60,682 nt of DNA. Origin: an uncultured Candidatus Melainabacteria bacterium. GTDB taxonomy: Bacteria > Cyanobacteriota > Vampirovibrionia > Gastranaerophilales > Gastranaerophilaceae. The first letter of the stretch is position 1. Every line of letters begins with the position of its first letter. The DNA lies in the NCBI GenBank assembly GCA_934726055.1, contig CAKVCZ010000015.1, forward strand, positions 1 through 60,682. The letters are read 5' to 3'. The position numbers were made by a program, and so were the translations under genes. Below are positions 8,296 through 16,341 of this stretch, one piece after another. The notes below the pieces were generated by a model, which was given only the letters and a program-made list of their open reading frames with translations, had not been told where the DNA came from and searched no databases.

Positions 8296-9297
8296 TTACT
8301 GTTTTAATCTTGAAAGTGCAAAATTACGTTGATCTAAACTCTTCAACTTATTTTCACCCAACATTATTTTTTCAGCTTCTTCCAAAATTCTCACTGTATT
8401 AAAACCGTTTTCTCCATCAGAACGAGCTTTTTTACCTGATTCACAACAAGCAATAAAATGTTGTATTTCTAACTTCAAAGGCTCAATTTCAAGATAATCA
8501 ATATGAATATCTGTTATTGGACCGTCTTTTTTATTATCAAAAACTTGTAATTTATTCTCTTGGAAAGTATCATCCAATATAGCAGTGGCCTTTGTACCTC
8601 TAACTAAAAATCTAACATGCTTCATTGGAGTAATCCAACTGTCAGATATTTGACCAATCGCACCCTTTTCAAATTCAATTGACAAATGAGTTATATCCAT
8701 AATCTCATTTCTATCAGAAGAACATCCAACAGCAGATATTACCTGTTTTGGCTCTTGCCCGATTACATAAGACATCATGGAAACATCATGAGGAGCTAAA
8801 TCCCACATTACACTTCTGTCATTTTTGAAATAGTTAACATTCAATCTATCACTTTGAGCATAAACAACGTCGCCCAATACCCCCTCATCAACAAGCATTT
8901 TTAATCTGTTAACAGCAGGATGATATAACAATAAATGACCAACCATTAAAACAAGACCTTTTTCTTCTGCCAAAAGTTTCAATTGTTCTGCTTCTTTCGC
9001 TGAAGTAGAAATTGGTTTTTCAACATAAACGTGTCTGCCTGAATTTAATACTTGCTTAACTATATTAAAATGAGTGTGGCTCGGAGTTATAACAGCAATT
9101 GCAGTAATTTCAGGGTTATTCAAGACTTCATTAAAATCTGAAGTAGTGTGCACACCTGCATACTGTTCTTTTACTTTATTCAAATTTTCAATATCTAAGT
9201 CGCAAACTGTATGCAATGCACCTAAATTGTAGAAGTTACGAACGATATTACGTCCCCATAAACCGCATCCTATAACTGCAACTTTTTGTGTGTTCAT
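8296..9297 (-). CDS. Gfo/Idh/MocA-family oxidoreductase
   Basis: NAD(P)-dependent sugar or sugar-acid dehydrogenase of the Gfo/Idh/MocA family. The N-terminal Rossmann motif VAVIGCGLWGRN (6-17) and the hallmark VEKPIS (about 93-98) with a downstream DLAPHD are present; the 333-residue length is typical. The C-terminal domain resembles that of WlbA/UDP-sugar dehydrogenases, which would fit a surface-polysaccharide role, but the substrate is not certain. The gene stands between the rpsF-ssb-rpsR cluster and the phosphatidyltransferase operon, about 48 nt from the latter. A linked aminotransferase or acetyltransferase is not present. Confidence 0.85.
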   Translation of the reverse strand: MNTQKVAVIGCGLWGRNIVRNFYNLGALHTVCDLDIENLNKVKEQYAGVHTTSDFNEVLNNPEITAIAVITPSHTHFNIVKQVLNSGRHVYVEKPISTSAKEAEQLKLLAEEKGLVLMVGHLLLYHPAVNRLKMLVDEGVLGDVVYAQSDRLNVNYFKNDRSVMWDLAPHDVSMMSYVIGQEPKQVISAVGCSSDRNEIMDITHLSIEFEKGAIGQISDSWITPMKHVRFLVRGTKATAILDDTFQENKLQVFDNKKDGPITDIHIDYLEIEPLKLEIQHFIACCESGKKARSDGENGFNTVRILEEAEKIMLGENKLKSLDQRNFALSRLKQ

Positions 9298-9341
9298 ATT
9301 CCAACCCCTTAAAAAAATATATATTCAATCACAAAAGAGGA

Positions 9342-9527
9342 CTATTTTACATCCTCTTTTATGATAATTAAATTATTACTTATTTTCATTGCACATGTTG
9401 GTAAAACTACGTCGTTTAAACCATCTGCAATACTTATAATCTTTCCTGCACCCAAAACTACATCTTCACCTTTATATGTAAAAGTATAGTCTGTGTTTCT
9501 ATCTGATCTAATTGTGATTTTTTCCAT
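9342..9527 (-). CDS. Small conserved-looking protein, 61 residues
   Basis: Unrecognised. The 61-residue beta-rich sequence begins MEKITIRSDRNTDYTFTYKG and ends IIIKEDVK; it has no signal peptide or membrane segment. It follows rpsR by 17 nt on the same strand and is probably co-transcribed with rpsF-ssb-rpsR. Its position as the last gene of a ribosomal operon and its in-frame, evenly composed coding suggest a real gene, but no function can be proposed. Confidence 0.6.
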   Translation of the reverse strand: MEKITIRSDRNTDYTFTYKGEDVVLGAGKIISIADGLNDVVLPTCAMKISNNLIIIKEDVK

Positions 9528-9544
9528 ATCTAAATCTTCTATAA

Positions 9545-9778
9545 TTAGTCAAAAACATAGTTAATGATTGCAGCTTCTCTAGCTCTTTTAATAGCTTTAG
9601 CAACCATTCTTTGGTGTTCAGCACAATTACCTGTAACACGACGTGGAATAATTTTTCCGGCTTCAGTTAAATATCTTTTTAATTTTGCAGCATCTTTGTA
9701 GTCAATTGAATCAATATGATCTGCACAAAAACTGCAAGTTTTACGTTTTTTCTTATCATTTAAGTCTTGTTTTGCCAT
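9545..9778 (-). CDS. rpsR: 30S ribosomal protein S18
   Basis: Small-subunit protein that binds the 16S platform together with S6. The 77-residue sequence has the diagnostic IDYKDAAKLKRYLTEAGKI and PRRVTGNCAEHQRMVAKAIKRAR. The N-terminal CSFC and the later C (in GNCAEH) are the cysteines of a zinc-binding (C+) S18 form, in which the fourth ligand is often His. It lies in the classic rpsF-ssb-rpsR order. The RBS (GAAAGGAAAAATAA) precedes the ATG. Confidence 0.97.
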   Translation of the reverse strand: MAKQDLNDKKKRKTCSFCADHIDSIDYKDAAKLKRYLTEAGKIIPRRVTGNCAEHQRMVAKAIKRAREAAIINYVFD

Positions 9779-9817
9779 TTATTTTTCCTTTCTTATAATA
9801 GTTTAACTTAAATTATC

Positions 9818-10210
9818 TTAAAATGGAATTTCTTCTTCGCCCATCAATTCATCCGACATTTCTACATCCGAGAATTTTACAATATCTTCTGAAAAATCTG
9901 TTGCACTACTTGAAGATTCACCCATTAACTCTATCGCATTTGCATCAATTTCAAATATTTTTCTTTCAGTACCATTTTCACTTTTAACATTGTTTGTTTG
10001 AAGGCGTCCTTCTACTAAAACTCTTGTACCTTTTGACAGACCTGAAACAATTTCATCTAAAGAATTTCTTTTCGCTAAAACTCTTATTAACAATTCTTCT
10101 CTATCACCTATATTCAATACAAATGCTGAAATAGGAACATTATTTGATGTAAATCTTTTTTCAGGTGCTCTAAAAACATTACCTGTAACTACTGCTTTTG
10201 CGATTGACAT
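9818..10210 (-). CDS. ssb: Single-stranded DNA-binding protein
   Basis: Binds single-stranded DNA in replication, recombination and repair. The 130-residue protein has the OB-fold segments GNVFRAPEKRF, VLNIGDREELLIRVLAKRN and LSKGTRVLVEGRLQTN, a short linker, and the acidic C-terminal tip EEEIPF that recruits partner proteins. It is shorter than many SSBs (about 170) because the linker is reduced. It is 10 nt from rpsF, in the conserved operon rpsF-ssb-rpsR. Confidence 0.95.
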   Translation of the reverse strand: MSIAKAVVTGNVFRAPEKRFTSNNVPISAFVLNIGDREELLIRVLAKRNSLDEIVSGLSKGTRVLVEGRLQTNNVKSENGTERKIFEIDANAIELMGESSSSATDFSEDIVKFSDVEMSDELMGEEEIPF

Positions 10211-10219
10211 ATTTTTAAC

Positions 10220-10519
10220 CTACACAGAAGCCTTTTCTGATGCTTCTAAAAACATTATTCTTAAAACATTATCATTTAATTTTAATGCTCTTTTAAAATC
10301 AGCAACCTTTTCAGCAGGTAAGTTCAAAATAGTGTTTACAAAGAAACCGTCTTTTGTTTTCTGAATATCGTATGCTAATTTTTTGCGACCAATTTTATCT
10401 CTTGATACAACTTTTCCGCCTAATTCTGCCATATCTGAATCTATTTTTTCAATAACTTTATCAATTTCATCAGTATCTAAATTAGCTTTCAAAATTGTCA
10501 ATAATTCGTATTTTTTCAT
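10220..10519 (-). CDS. rpsF: 30S ribosomal protein S6
   Basis: Partner of S18 on the 30S platform. The 99-residue sequence begins MKKYELLTILKANLD and contains LGGKVVSRDKIGRKKLAYDIQK and a final ALKLNDNVLRIMFL, typical of S6. It heads the minus-strand operon rpsF-ssb-rpsR-9342 ORF, with AAGGAGAAAAA before the ATG. No S6:S18 autoregulatory CCG-bulge leader was recognised upstream. Confidence 0.96.
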   Translation of the reverse strand: MKKYELLTILKANLDTDEIDKVIEKIDSDMAELGGKVVSRDKIGRKKLAYDIQKTKDGFFVNTILNLPAEKVADFKRALKLNDNVLRIMFLEASEKASV

Positions 10520-10692
10520 TTTTTCTCCTTACTATTATGCTTTATTTATAAATATATCTTACCATAAACAAAAAAATTACAATAAACTGTTAAGTTATTT
10601 AAAATTCATAAAGAAAATCTGATAATTTTTATTTCAAGAATTTGTAAAAGTTTGAATCTCAATATTTAAAAGGATTTAAAAAAATTTATGAT

Positions 10693-10717
10693 AAAAAAAA
10701 AGCAGCCATTGCTGCTT
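10693..10717 (-). terminator. Minus-strand intrinsic terminator
   Basis: AAGCAGC (10700-10706), loop CATT, GCTGCTT (10711-10717), with an A-run at 10693-10699 that is the U-run on the minus strand. No protein gene lies just upstream on that strand, which is why a small RNA is proposed. Confidence 0.75.
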
Positions 10718-10810
10718 ATATACTTCATAATCTTGGGAGGAGATTTGGGGATAGTTGTACATGCATGATATATCAACATGATTTTTTTTGTTAGTTTATA
10801 AGACAAAAGT
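10693..10810 (-). ncRNA. Candidate small RNA with anti-Shine-Dalgarno stretch
   Basis: On the minus strand a roughly 110-nt segment ends in the terminator at 10693-10717 and is not preceded by an open frame. It contains CCCCAAATCTCCTCCC (10734-10749), able to pair with GGAGG-type ribosome-binding sites, and a palindromic part around GTTG-CATGCATG-CAAC. A TATAAA box lies near 10799-10804, but no good -35 was found. The opposite reading, a plus-strand GGGAGGAG ribosome-binding site, is followed by only a six-codon frame. The remaining 10520-10952 gap holds the promoters of rpsF and the parvulin gene. Confidence 0.4.
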
Positions 10811-10952
10811 GTAACAAAAGTTTACAAATTTGACATGGACTTTATTCAAAAAATTTATTTTATTTTAAAATTTACATTTTTTTAATATACGGAAAAAACA
10901 AAAATATTTTTGATACAATATTTGATATAGTAAAACGCATAAGGAGATAAAA

Positions 10953-11519
10953 ATGTCAAAACAGGTAAGAGCAAGTCATATTCTCGTAAAAACAGAAGCA
11001 GAAGCTAATAAAATATATGATGAAATTACAAATGGTGCAGATTTTGCTAAAATGGCAGAACTTTATTCAGAATGTCCATCTAAAATGGAAGGCGGGGATC
11101 TTGGATTTTTTGGAAAAGGAATGATGGTAAAACCATTTGAAGATGCTGCTTTTTCATTAGAAAAAGATGTTGTATCAAAACCAATTCAAACTGAATTTGG
11201 ATGGCATTTAATTTTAGTTACAGACTCAAAACAGATTAAAGAAGTTAGAGCCAGCCACATTTTGGTAAAAGACGAATCCAAAGCAAAAGAATTATATGAA
11301 GATATAAAATCAGGTAAAGAAGATTTTGCACAAGCAGCAATGGAATATTCTACATGCCCATCAAAAAGAAATGGCGGAGATTTGGGATATTTTAGCAAAG
11401 GAAAAATGGTAAAACCGTTTGAAGATGCTGCTTTTTCACTAAAAAAAGGTGAATTATCACAACCTGTACAAACTCAATTCGGATGGCACTTAATTTTGGT
11501 TACAGATATAGACGACTAA
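10953..11519 (+). CDS. Tandem parvulin-type peptidyl-prolyl isomerase
   Basis: Catalyses cis-trans isomerisation of prolyl bonds. The 188-residue protein is two complete parvulin (PpiC/rotamase) domains end to end, about 1-93 and 97-188; each starts VRASHILVK, has CPSK...GGDLG and KPFEDAAFSL and ends FGWHLILVTD. About two thirds of the positions match between the copies, indicating a recent internal duplication. There is no signal peptide or membrane anchor, unlike PrsA, SurA or PpiD, so a cytosolic place is likely. RBS AAGGAGAT. The stop overlaps the ATG of the peptidase gene. Confidence 0.9.
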   Translation: MSKQVRASHILVKTEAEANKIYDEITNGADFAKMAELYSECPSKMEGGDLGFFGKGMMVKPFEDAAFSLEKDVVSKPIQTEFGWHLILVTDSKQIKEVRASHILVKDESKAKELYEDIKSGKEDFAQAAMEYSTCPSKRNGGDLGYFSKGKMVKPFEDAAFSLKKGELSQPVQTQFGWHLILVTDIDD

Positions 11520-13096
11520 TGAATAACTACATAAAAAAGGCTCGCTCATTTCTGGAACAAGAAAATATAGACTACTTACTTGTAAATTCTACCAACGAAT
11601 TTTTGGTAGAATATAATGAATTGCCTAAAAATTCAAGATATTTTTTAACAGGTTTTTCCGGTTCAACAGGAGAAGCTTTGGTAAGTAATAATGCTGTCTA
11701 TCTTTTTGTTGACGGAAGATATCACGTTCAAGCTGATATGGAAACAGCTAAAACTGACATTAACGTTGTTAAATTACAAATGTCAGACAATATGACTAAT
11801 GCAATTTGTGAAAGAATAAAAAATAATTCTACCCTTGCGATTTGTGCAAAAAAAGTATCTCAATCAAAATACGAAGAAATTCAAGAAAAATTAAATGATA
11901 AAAATATCACAATAAAACCTCTAAATTTTGATCCTGTAAATGATTTCAAAAATACAATTAAACAAAATATTAGCGAAATTACAATAGATAATACAGGTAA
12001 AACATCTAAGGAAAAAATCCAAGAAATTGCACAAAATCTAAAAAACAATGAAGCAGCTATAATTACAAATTTGGAAGATTTATCATACATATACAATATC
12101 AGAAACTTCAACAAGCAGAATTCTTGTGCAGTTGAAGGAAAAGCAATCATAACAAAATCAAATAATATTTTGTTTAAAGATGAAACTTTAGGTAATTTTG
12201 AAAGTTATATAACTTCAGAATTAAAAAATACATATTTTTATGTTGATAAAAAATCCATTTCAGCTTATGACTTTTCTTTGCTAAAAGATAGAATTCTAAT
12301 TTCAAATAAAACTTTTACAACAAAGAATATAAAAACAGAAAAAGAAATAGAACACTATATTCAAGCATTTGCAAATACAGACAAAGCGATTAATGCAACA
12401 AGGGATTTTATTAACAACAATTCTAATTTGTCCGAATACGATATAAAAACAGAATTAGAAAATAATTTCAAAAAATTCGGTGCAATTAGTCAGTCATTCA
12501 ATTCTATCGTTGCAATAGATGAAAATTCAGCAATAGTACACTATTCAGGAACCTCAAAAGAAAAAATACTCAAAGATGGTTCAATTGTTTTAATTGATTG
12601 TGGCGGATACTATGATGGCGGACTTGCAACAGATACAACACGAGTATTTGTAAAAGGCCAAGCAAATAAAGAACAACAAACAATCTATACTTTAGTTTTG
12701 AAAGCATTTCTAAAATCACTACATGCCACAAAATTTGATTGTGGAAACGACATAGATAACATTGCCCGAGAATTTCTAAACAAAAATGCACCTCAAGGAT
12801 ATGTATTTAATCACGGACTCGGACACGGAATAGGAGTAAGTGTTCACGAAACGCCGCCAAGACTAAGTACGAAGAGCGAAGAATCCTTATATAAGCTAAA
12901 AGATAACATGTGTTTTACTATTGAACCGGGATTATATAAACAAAACTCTTTTGGTGTTAGATTAGAAAATTCTTGCTACCTAAAGGACAAAAAAATAAAC
13001 TCTTTTACTAAAATGTGTTACGAAAAGAAACTAATTGATTACTCACTACTGGACGAACAGGAAAAAGTGTGGTTAAATGAATTTGAGGTAAGATAA
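11519..13096 (+). CDS. Xaa-Pro aminopeptidase (aminopeptidase P, M24B)
   Basis: Cytoplasmic dinuclear metal enzyme that removes an N-terminal residue preceding proline. The C-terminal pita-bread domain has the five metal ligands in order: D and D in LIDCGGYYDGGLATDTTRVF, H in HGLGHGIG, E in IEPGLY and E in VRLENS, with a second-shell HETPP. The N-terminal creatinase-like domain(s) occupy about 1-280; the total of 525 residues suits the long aminopeptidase P form. The ATG at 11519 overlaps the parvulin stop (TAATG), so a longer frame from 11483 is rejected. Proline-directed functions of the two adjacent genes fit translational coupling. Confidence 0.92.
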   Translation: MNNYIKKARSFLEQENIDYLLVNSTNEFLVEYNELPKNSRYFLTGFSGSTGEALVSNNAVYLFVDGRYHVQADMETAKTDINVVKLQMSDNMTNAICERIKNNSTLAICAKKVSQSKYEEIQEKLNDKNITIKPLNFDPVNDFKNTIKQNISEITIDNTGKTSKEKIQEIAQNLKNNEAAIITNLEDLSYIYNIRNFNKQNSCAVEGKAIITKSNNILFKDETLGNFESYITSELKNTYFYVDKKSISAYDFSLLKDRILISNKTFTTKNIKTEKEIEHYIQAFANTDKAINATRDFINNNSNLSEYDIKTELENNFKKFGAISQSFNSIVAIDENSAIVHYSGTSKEKILKDGSIVLIDCGGYYDGGLATDTTRVFVKGQANKEQQTIYTLVLKAFLKSLHATKFDCGNDIDNIAREFLNKNAPQGYVFNHGLGHGIGVSVHETPPRLSTKSEESLYKLKDNMCFTIEPGLYKQNSFGVRLENSCYLKDKKINSFTKMCYEKKLIDYSLLDEQEKVWLNEFEVR

Positions 13097-13851
13097 TGGA
13101 AATTACAAGTGTAAATAACGAAACAATCAAAGAAATCACAAAGCTTCAACAAAAAAAATACAGAGATGAAACAAAGCTGTTTTTACTTGAAGGATTAAAA
13201 GCAATTGAAGAAGCCTACAATGCTGATATAGAAATTGAACAAATTTTTGTATTGAAAGAAAAGGCATTTCACTATGACTTTTTAGAAGAAAAAATTGTTT
13301 ACGTTACAGAACCTGTGTTACATAAACTTGCTACAACTGACACTGCACCTGAAGCGGTTGCCGTTGGCAGACAAAAACAATACAGCGAAGATATACTACA
13401 AAATTCAAAAAGAGTAGCTCTTTTTGAAAATATTAAAGATCTGGGTAATTTAGGAACCATCTTACGAACAGCTACCGCATTTGCACTTGATGCAATTATA
13501 TTATACGGAAATACAGTTGATTTATATAACCCAAAATGCGTAAGAGCTTCCGTTGGAAATTTATGGAAAACTCCCGTTTTTCAAATTAAAGATTTTAATG
13601 TTCTTCAACAGTATTTTAAAGATTTTACCAGAATCGCAACGCTTCCAAAATCTGAAGACAGCGTATTTTTAAAAGATTTTAAACCTCAAGAAAAGACTCT
13701 TGTTATGTTTGGAGCAGAAAGCGACGGACTTAGTCAAGAATTGACAAATTATGCAAATGCAAAAGTTACAATTGAAATGAATAGCAAAGTAGAATCACTA
13801 AACCTTAGCATGTCAGCAGGCATTATTTTCTACAAACTATTTTTGTTATAA
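13096..13851 (+). CDS. SpoU/TrmH-family RNA 2'-O-methyltransferase
   Basis: SPOUT-fold RNA methyltransferase acting on rRNA or tRNA. The N-terminal part (1-90, NNETIKEITKLQQKKYR) is the substrate-binding domain typical of TsnR/RlmB-like enzymes; the knot domain has LGNLGTILRTATAFALDAII, VRASVGNLWKTPVF, MFGAESDGLS and VESLNLSMSAGIIFY. Length 251. It starts one base inside the pepP stop, with GAGG upstream, and precedes dnaA by 9 nt, so the run 10953-15258 is probably one transcript. Which nucleotide is modified cannot be decided. Confidence 0.88.
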   Translation: MEITSVNNETIKEITKLQQKKYRDETKLFLLEGLKAIEEAYNADIEIEQIFVLKEKAFHYDFLEEKIVYVTEPVLHKLATTDTAPEAVAVGRQKQYSEDILQNSKRVALFENIKDLGNLGTILRTATAFALDAIILYGNTVDLYNPKCVRASVGNLWKTPVFQIKDFNVLQQYFKDFTRIATLPKSEDSVFLKDFKPQEKTLVMFGAESDGLSQELTNYANAKVTIEMNSKVESLNLSMSAGIIFYKLFLL

Positions 13852-13860
13852 AATTAATTT

Positions 13861-15258
13861 ATGAACACTAGCGAAGTAAAAAAGATTTGGGATGACATAA
13901 AAATTGAATTAAAAGATGTTATACCTGCATCTACATACGAGCCTTGGATAGAACCGCTTGAGGCAATCTCTTATGAAGGTAATCAATTCACTCTTATATC
14001 AGGTGAATCGTTTGGTGTGCAATATATAAAGAGAACTCAGTATAAAACTATTTTAGAAACATTCAAAAAACATTTGAATGAAGAAATTATTGTTAATATC
14101 GAATTTAATCAAGAATTTGCTCAAAAGAGAAAAAACGAATTAAAGAAGATAAAACAAAAAGAACAAAAAATTCAACAAGAACAGCAAGAGCAGCAAAATG
14201 CAATCAAAAACAACGCATACATAAAACAAATGAATATTAATTTGCGATATAGATTTGATAATTTTGTTGAAGACGAAAACAATAAAATTGCCAAAAAAAC
14301 AGCAATGAAAGTTGCGGAAAATCCATCTGCTTTATATAATCCTCTTTATATCCAAGGTGGTTCAGGCTTGGGCAAAACGCACCTTATGCAAGCAATCGGG
14401 CATTATGTTATCACAAAAGAAAAATACAAAGTTCTATGTGTAAAAACCGAAGATTTTATAAATGATTACATTAACAGTACTGCATTTGTTCCAAATAAAA
14501 ATACAAATTCAGCAATGAACAAATTTAGGAATAAATACAGGAATGTAGATATTTTACTAATTGATGATATTCAATTTATAGAAAACAAGAAAAAGTGTAT
14601 TGATGAATTGTTTAATACACTTGATACACTATACAATGCAAACAAACAAATCGTCTTAACTTCAGACAAACTTCCAAAAGATTTACCTGAAATTCCAAAA
14701 AGATTAAGAACTCGATTTGAACAGGGGCTTGTTGTAGAAATTCTGCCACCTAAATTTGAAACGAGAGTAAAAATATTAGAAAATTTAGCAACAGAAAAAG
14801 GTATAGAAAATGTGCCTAAAGACGTTTTTGAATATATAGCAACATATTACAAGGACAACGTAAGAGAGCTTGAAGGGGCATTCACAAAACTAAATGCATA
14901 TTCTGATATAGAAGAAGTACCAATATCTTTAGATTTTGCAAAAAAAGTATTAAAATGTGAAGAAACAACGACAAAACCAAATATCGAAAAAGTTACGGAA
15001 GTTGTTGCGAACTATTTTGGAATAACTTCAGAAAACATAAAAAGCTCATCAAGAGTCCAAAACATTTCAAACGCACGTGCAATTGTTTGCTATATAGCGA
15101 GAAACCATCTTCAATGCAGCTATCAAAGTATTGGAGAAGCACTAAACAAAAAACACCAAACAGTAATGTTTGCAGAAGAAAAAATAAGAAAAGCCATAGT
15201 TTCAGATAAAAAACTTGAATCTGACATTGAAAATATTAAAAATGAATTAAATTTATAA
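13861..15258 (+). CDS. dnaA: Chromosomal replication initiator DnaA, divergent DNA-binding domain
   Basis: AAA+ initiator protein. Domain I (1-80, IWDDIKIELKDVIPASTYEPWIEPL), a Gln/Lys-rich linker (90-115), AAA+ domain with Walker A GGSGLGKT (166-173), Walker B ILLIDD (231-236) and RLRTRFEQGL (281-290) as sensor/arginine-finger region, then domain IV. In domain IV the normal GGRDHTTV signature reads LNKKHQTV (428-435), so the usual Asp and first Thr that read the DnaA box are replaced. The gene is not followed by dnaN and no DnaA-box cluster was seen in the flanking gaps (9 and about 100 nt). It may recognise altered boxes, or be a DnaA paralogue. Confidence 0.9.
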   Translation: MNTSEVKKIWDDIKIELKDVIPASTYEPWIEPLEAISYEGNQFTLISGESFGVQYIKRTQYKTILETFKKHLNEEIIVNIEFNQEFAQKRKNELKKIKQKEQKIQQEQQEQQNAIKNNAYIKQMNINLRYRFDNFVEDENNKIAKKTAMKVAENPSALYNPLYIQGGSGLGKTHLMQAIGHYVITKEKYKVLCVKTEDFINDYINSTAFVPNKNTNSAMNKFRNKYRNVDILLIDDIQFIENKKKCIDELFNTLDTLYNANKQIVLTSDKLPKDLPEIPKRLRTRFEQGLVVEILPPKFETRVKILENLATEKGIENVPKDVFEYIATYYKDNVRELEGAFTKLNAYSDIEEVPISLDFAKKVLKCEETTTKPNIEKVTEVVANYFGITSENIKSSSRVQNISNARAIVCYIARNHLQCSYQSIGEALNKKHQTVMFAEEKIRKAIVSDKKLESDIENIKNELNL

Positions 15259-15290
15259 CAAATTTTACAAAATAGAAATCGACAAATATT

Positions 15291-15332
15291 AAAAAAGGAT
15301 TCTGTATTGATATACAGAACCCTTTTACTTTT
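15291..15332. terminator. Bidirectional terminator between dnaA and ycf23
   Basis: GGATTCTGTAT (15297-15307), loop TGAT, ATACAGAACCC (15312-15322), flanked by AAAAAA and TTTTACTTTT, serving the two convergent genes. One mismatch near the base of the stem. Confidence 0.75.
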
Positions 15333-15357
15333 AAAGCCGGAATTACATCCTAACAAA

Positions 15358-16170
15358 TTAAACTAAAGATGCAGTTTCGATATTGTGGTGGTTTAATGCA
15401 GCCATCATAATACCGTTTCTGTTTGCAATTTCTACCAAGTTGCTGATTACAGCCAACATAGAAATTTTAGATTCTAATCTGTTAATGCAAGAACCACAAC
15501 CAATTGCACTTGCACCAGCAGCGAATGCTAATTGCGCTGTTGTTGTATTAATGTTTGAAGCTGTCATAATTGGTAATTCAATATTTTTAGCTAATTCTAA
15601 TGTATTAGAAATAGTTAATTCAGCTCTGTTTAACCAAGCTCTTGCACCTTCAAAGTTATTAATTTGAGATACATAACCTTCTGTTTGGATTAAATCAATA
15701 TGTAATGCTTCTAATTTTCTAGCTAATTCAATTTGTTCAGCAATAGCCAATGAACCAGGAATTGTTACGCAGAATAAAATTTCATCTCTTTTTTCTGAAA
15801 TTAAAGTTAGTGTTTCATTAACAATGTTGATAATTTGATCAGCAGTCATTGAAATACCTTCTTTGTATAATGCATCGAAGTTACCTAATTCAATAGCATC
15901 TACATTGTGGATATTTACAGCATTTGCTAATTCTAATGAATTAATTGAAGATGCAATCAATGTAATATCTGAATCAGCTTCTGTGATTAATCTGTTTGCT
16001 AATGTCAAAACTTCTTCTTTAGCTGCAACATCAATTGCAGTAGCTTTTGCTTCAATTGCAGAAGAAACAATCATTTCTACTCTGTTTAAATCTAAGTTAT
16101 TAATTCCTGAAATAACTTTTAATGCTCTTTTTTCATCTAATGCTTGTTTGAATAATTCAATACTTCTCAT
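15358..16170 (-). CDS. ycf23: Ycf23/DUF561 family protein
   Basis: Member of the Ycf23 (DUF561) family otherwise typical of Cyanobacteria and red-lineage plastids. The 270-residue TIM-barrel-like sequence shows LKQ/ALDEKRALKVISGINNLD near the N-terminus, AIELGNFDALYKEG at about 91-104, and a C-terminal AFAAGASAIGCGSCINRLES. The biochemical function is unknown; the fold suggests a phosphate-binding barrel. It has no signal peptide. The gene is monocistronic, with GGAAAGGAATC as ribosome-binding site. Its presence without any photosynthesis gene is informative for the family's role. Confidence 0.85.
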   Translation of the reverse strand: MRSIELFKQALDEKRALKVISGINNLDLNRVEMIVSSAIEAKATAIDVAAKEEVLTLANRLITEADSDITLIASSINSLELANAVNIHNVDAIELGNFDALYKEGISMTADQIINIVNETLTLISEKRDEILFCVTIPGSLAIAEQIELARKLEALHIDLIQTEGYVSQINNFEGARAWLNRAELTISNTLELAKNIELPIMTASNINTTTAQLAFAAGASAIGCGSCINRLESKISMLAVISNLVEIANRNGIMMAALNHHNIETASLV

Positions 16171-16341
16171 TTTTGATTCCTTTCCTTATCTGTATTGTTA
16201 AAAAACTATATTGATAGTTTTTATTTATTATAAAATAAAGCTTTAATGCTTGCAAGAATAATCCTAAAAAATGTTACTTGGGTAGTAGTATTTTTTTATC
16301 ATCCTTTTTATAATCCAATAGGAATAAGGGTTTTAAGAGTT

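Noticed and set aside
10733..10776. Plus-strand GGGAGGAG as the ribosome-binding site of a gene
   Set aside because: The following ATG at 10761 opens only six codons; the terminator polarity favours a minus-strand RNA instead.
13852..15357. Replication origin near dnaA
   Set aside because: The gap before dnaA is 9 nt and the gap after it shows no TTATCCACA-like cluster or AT-rich unwinding tract distinct from the background.
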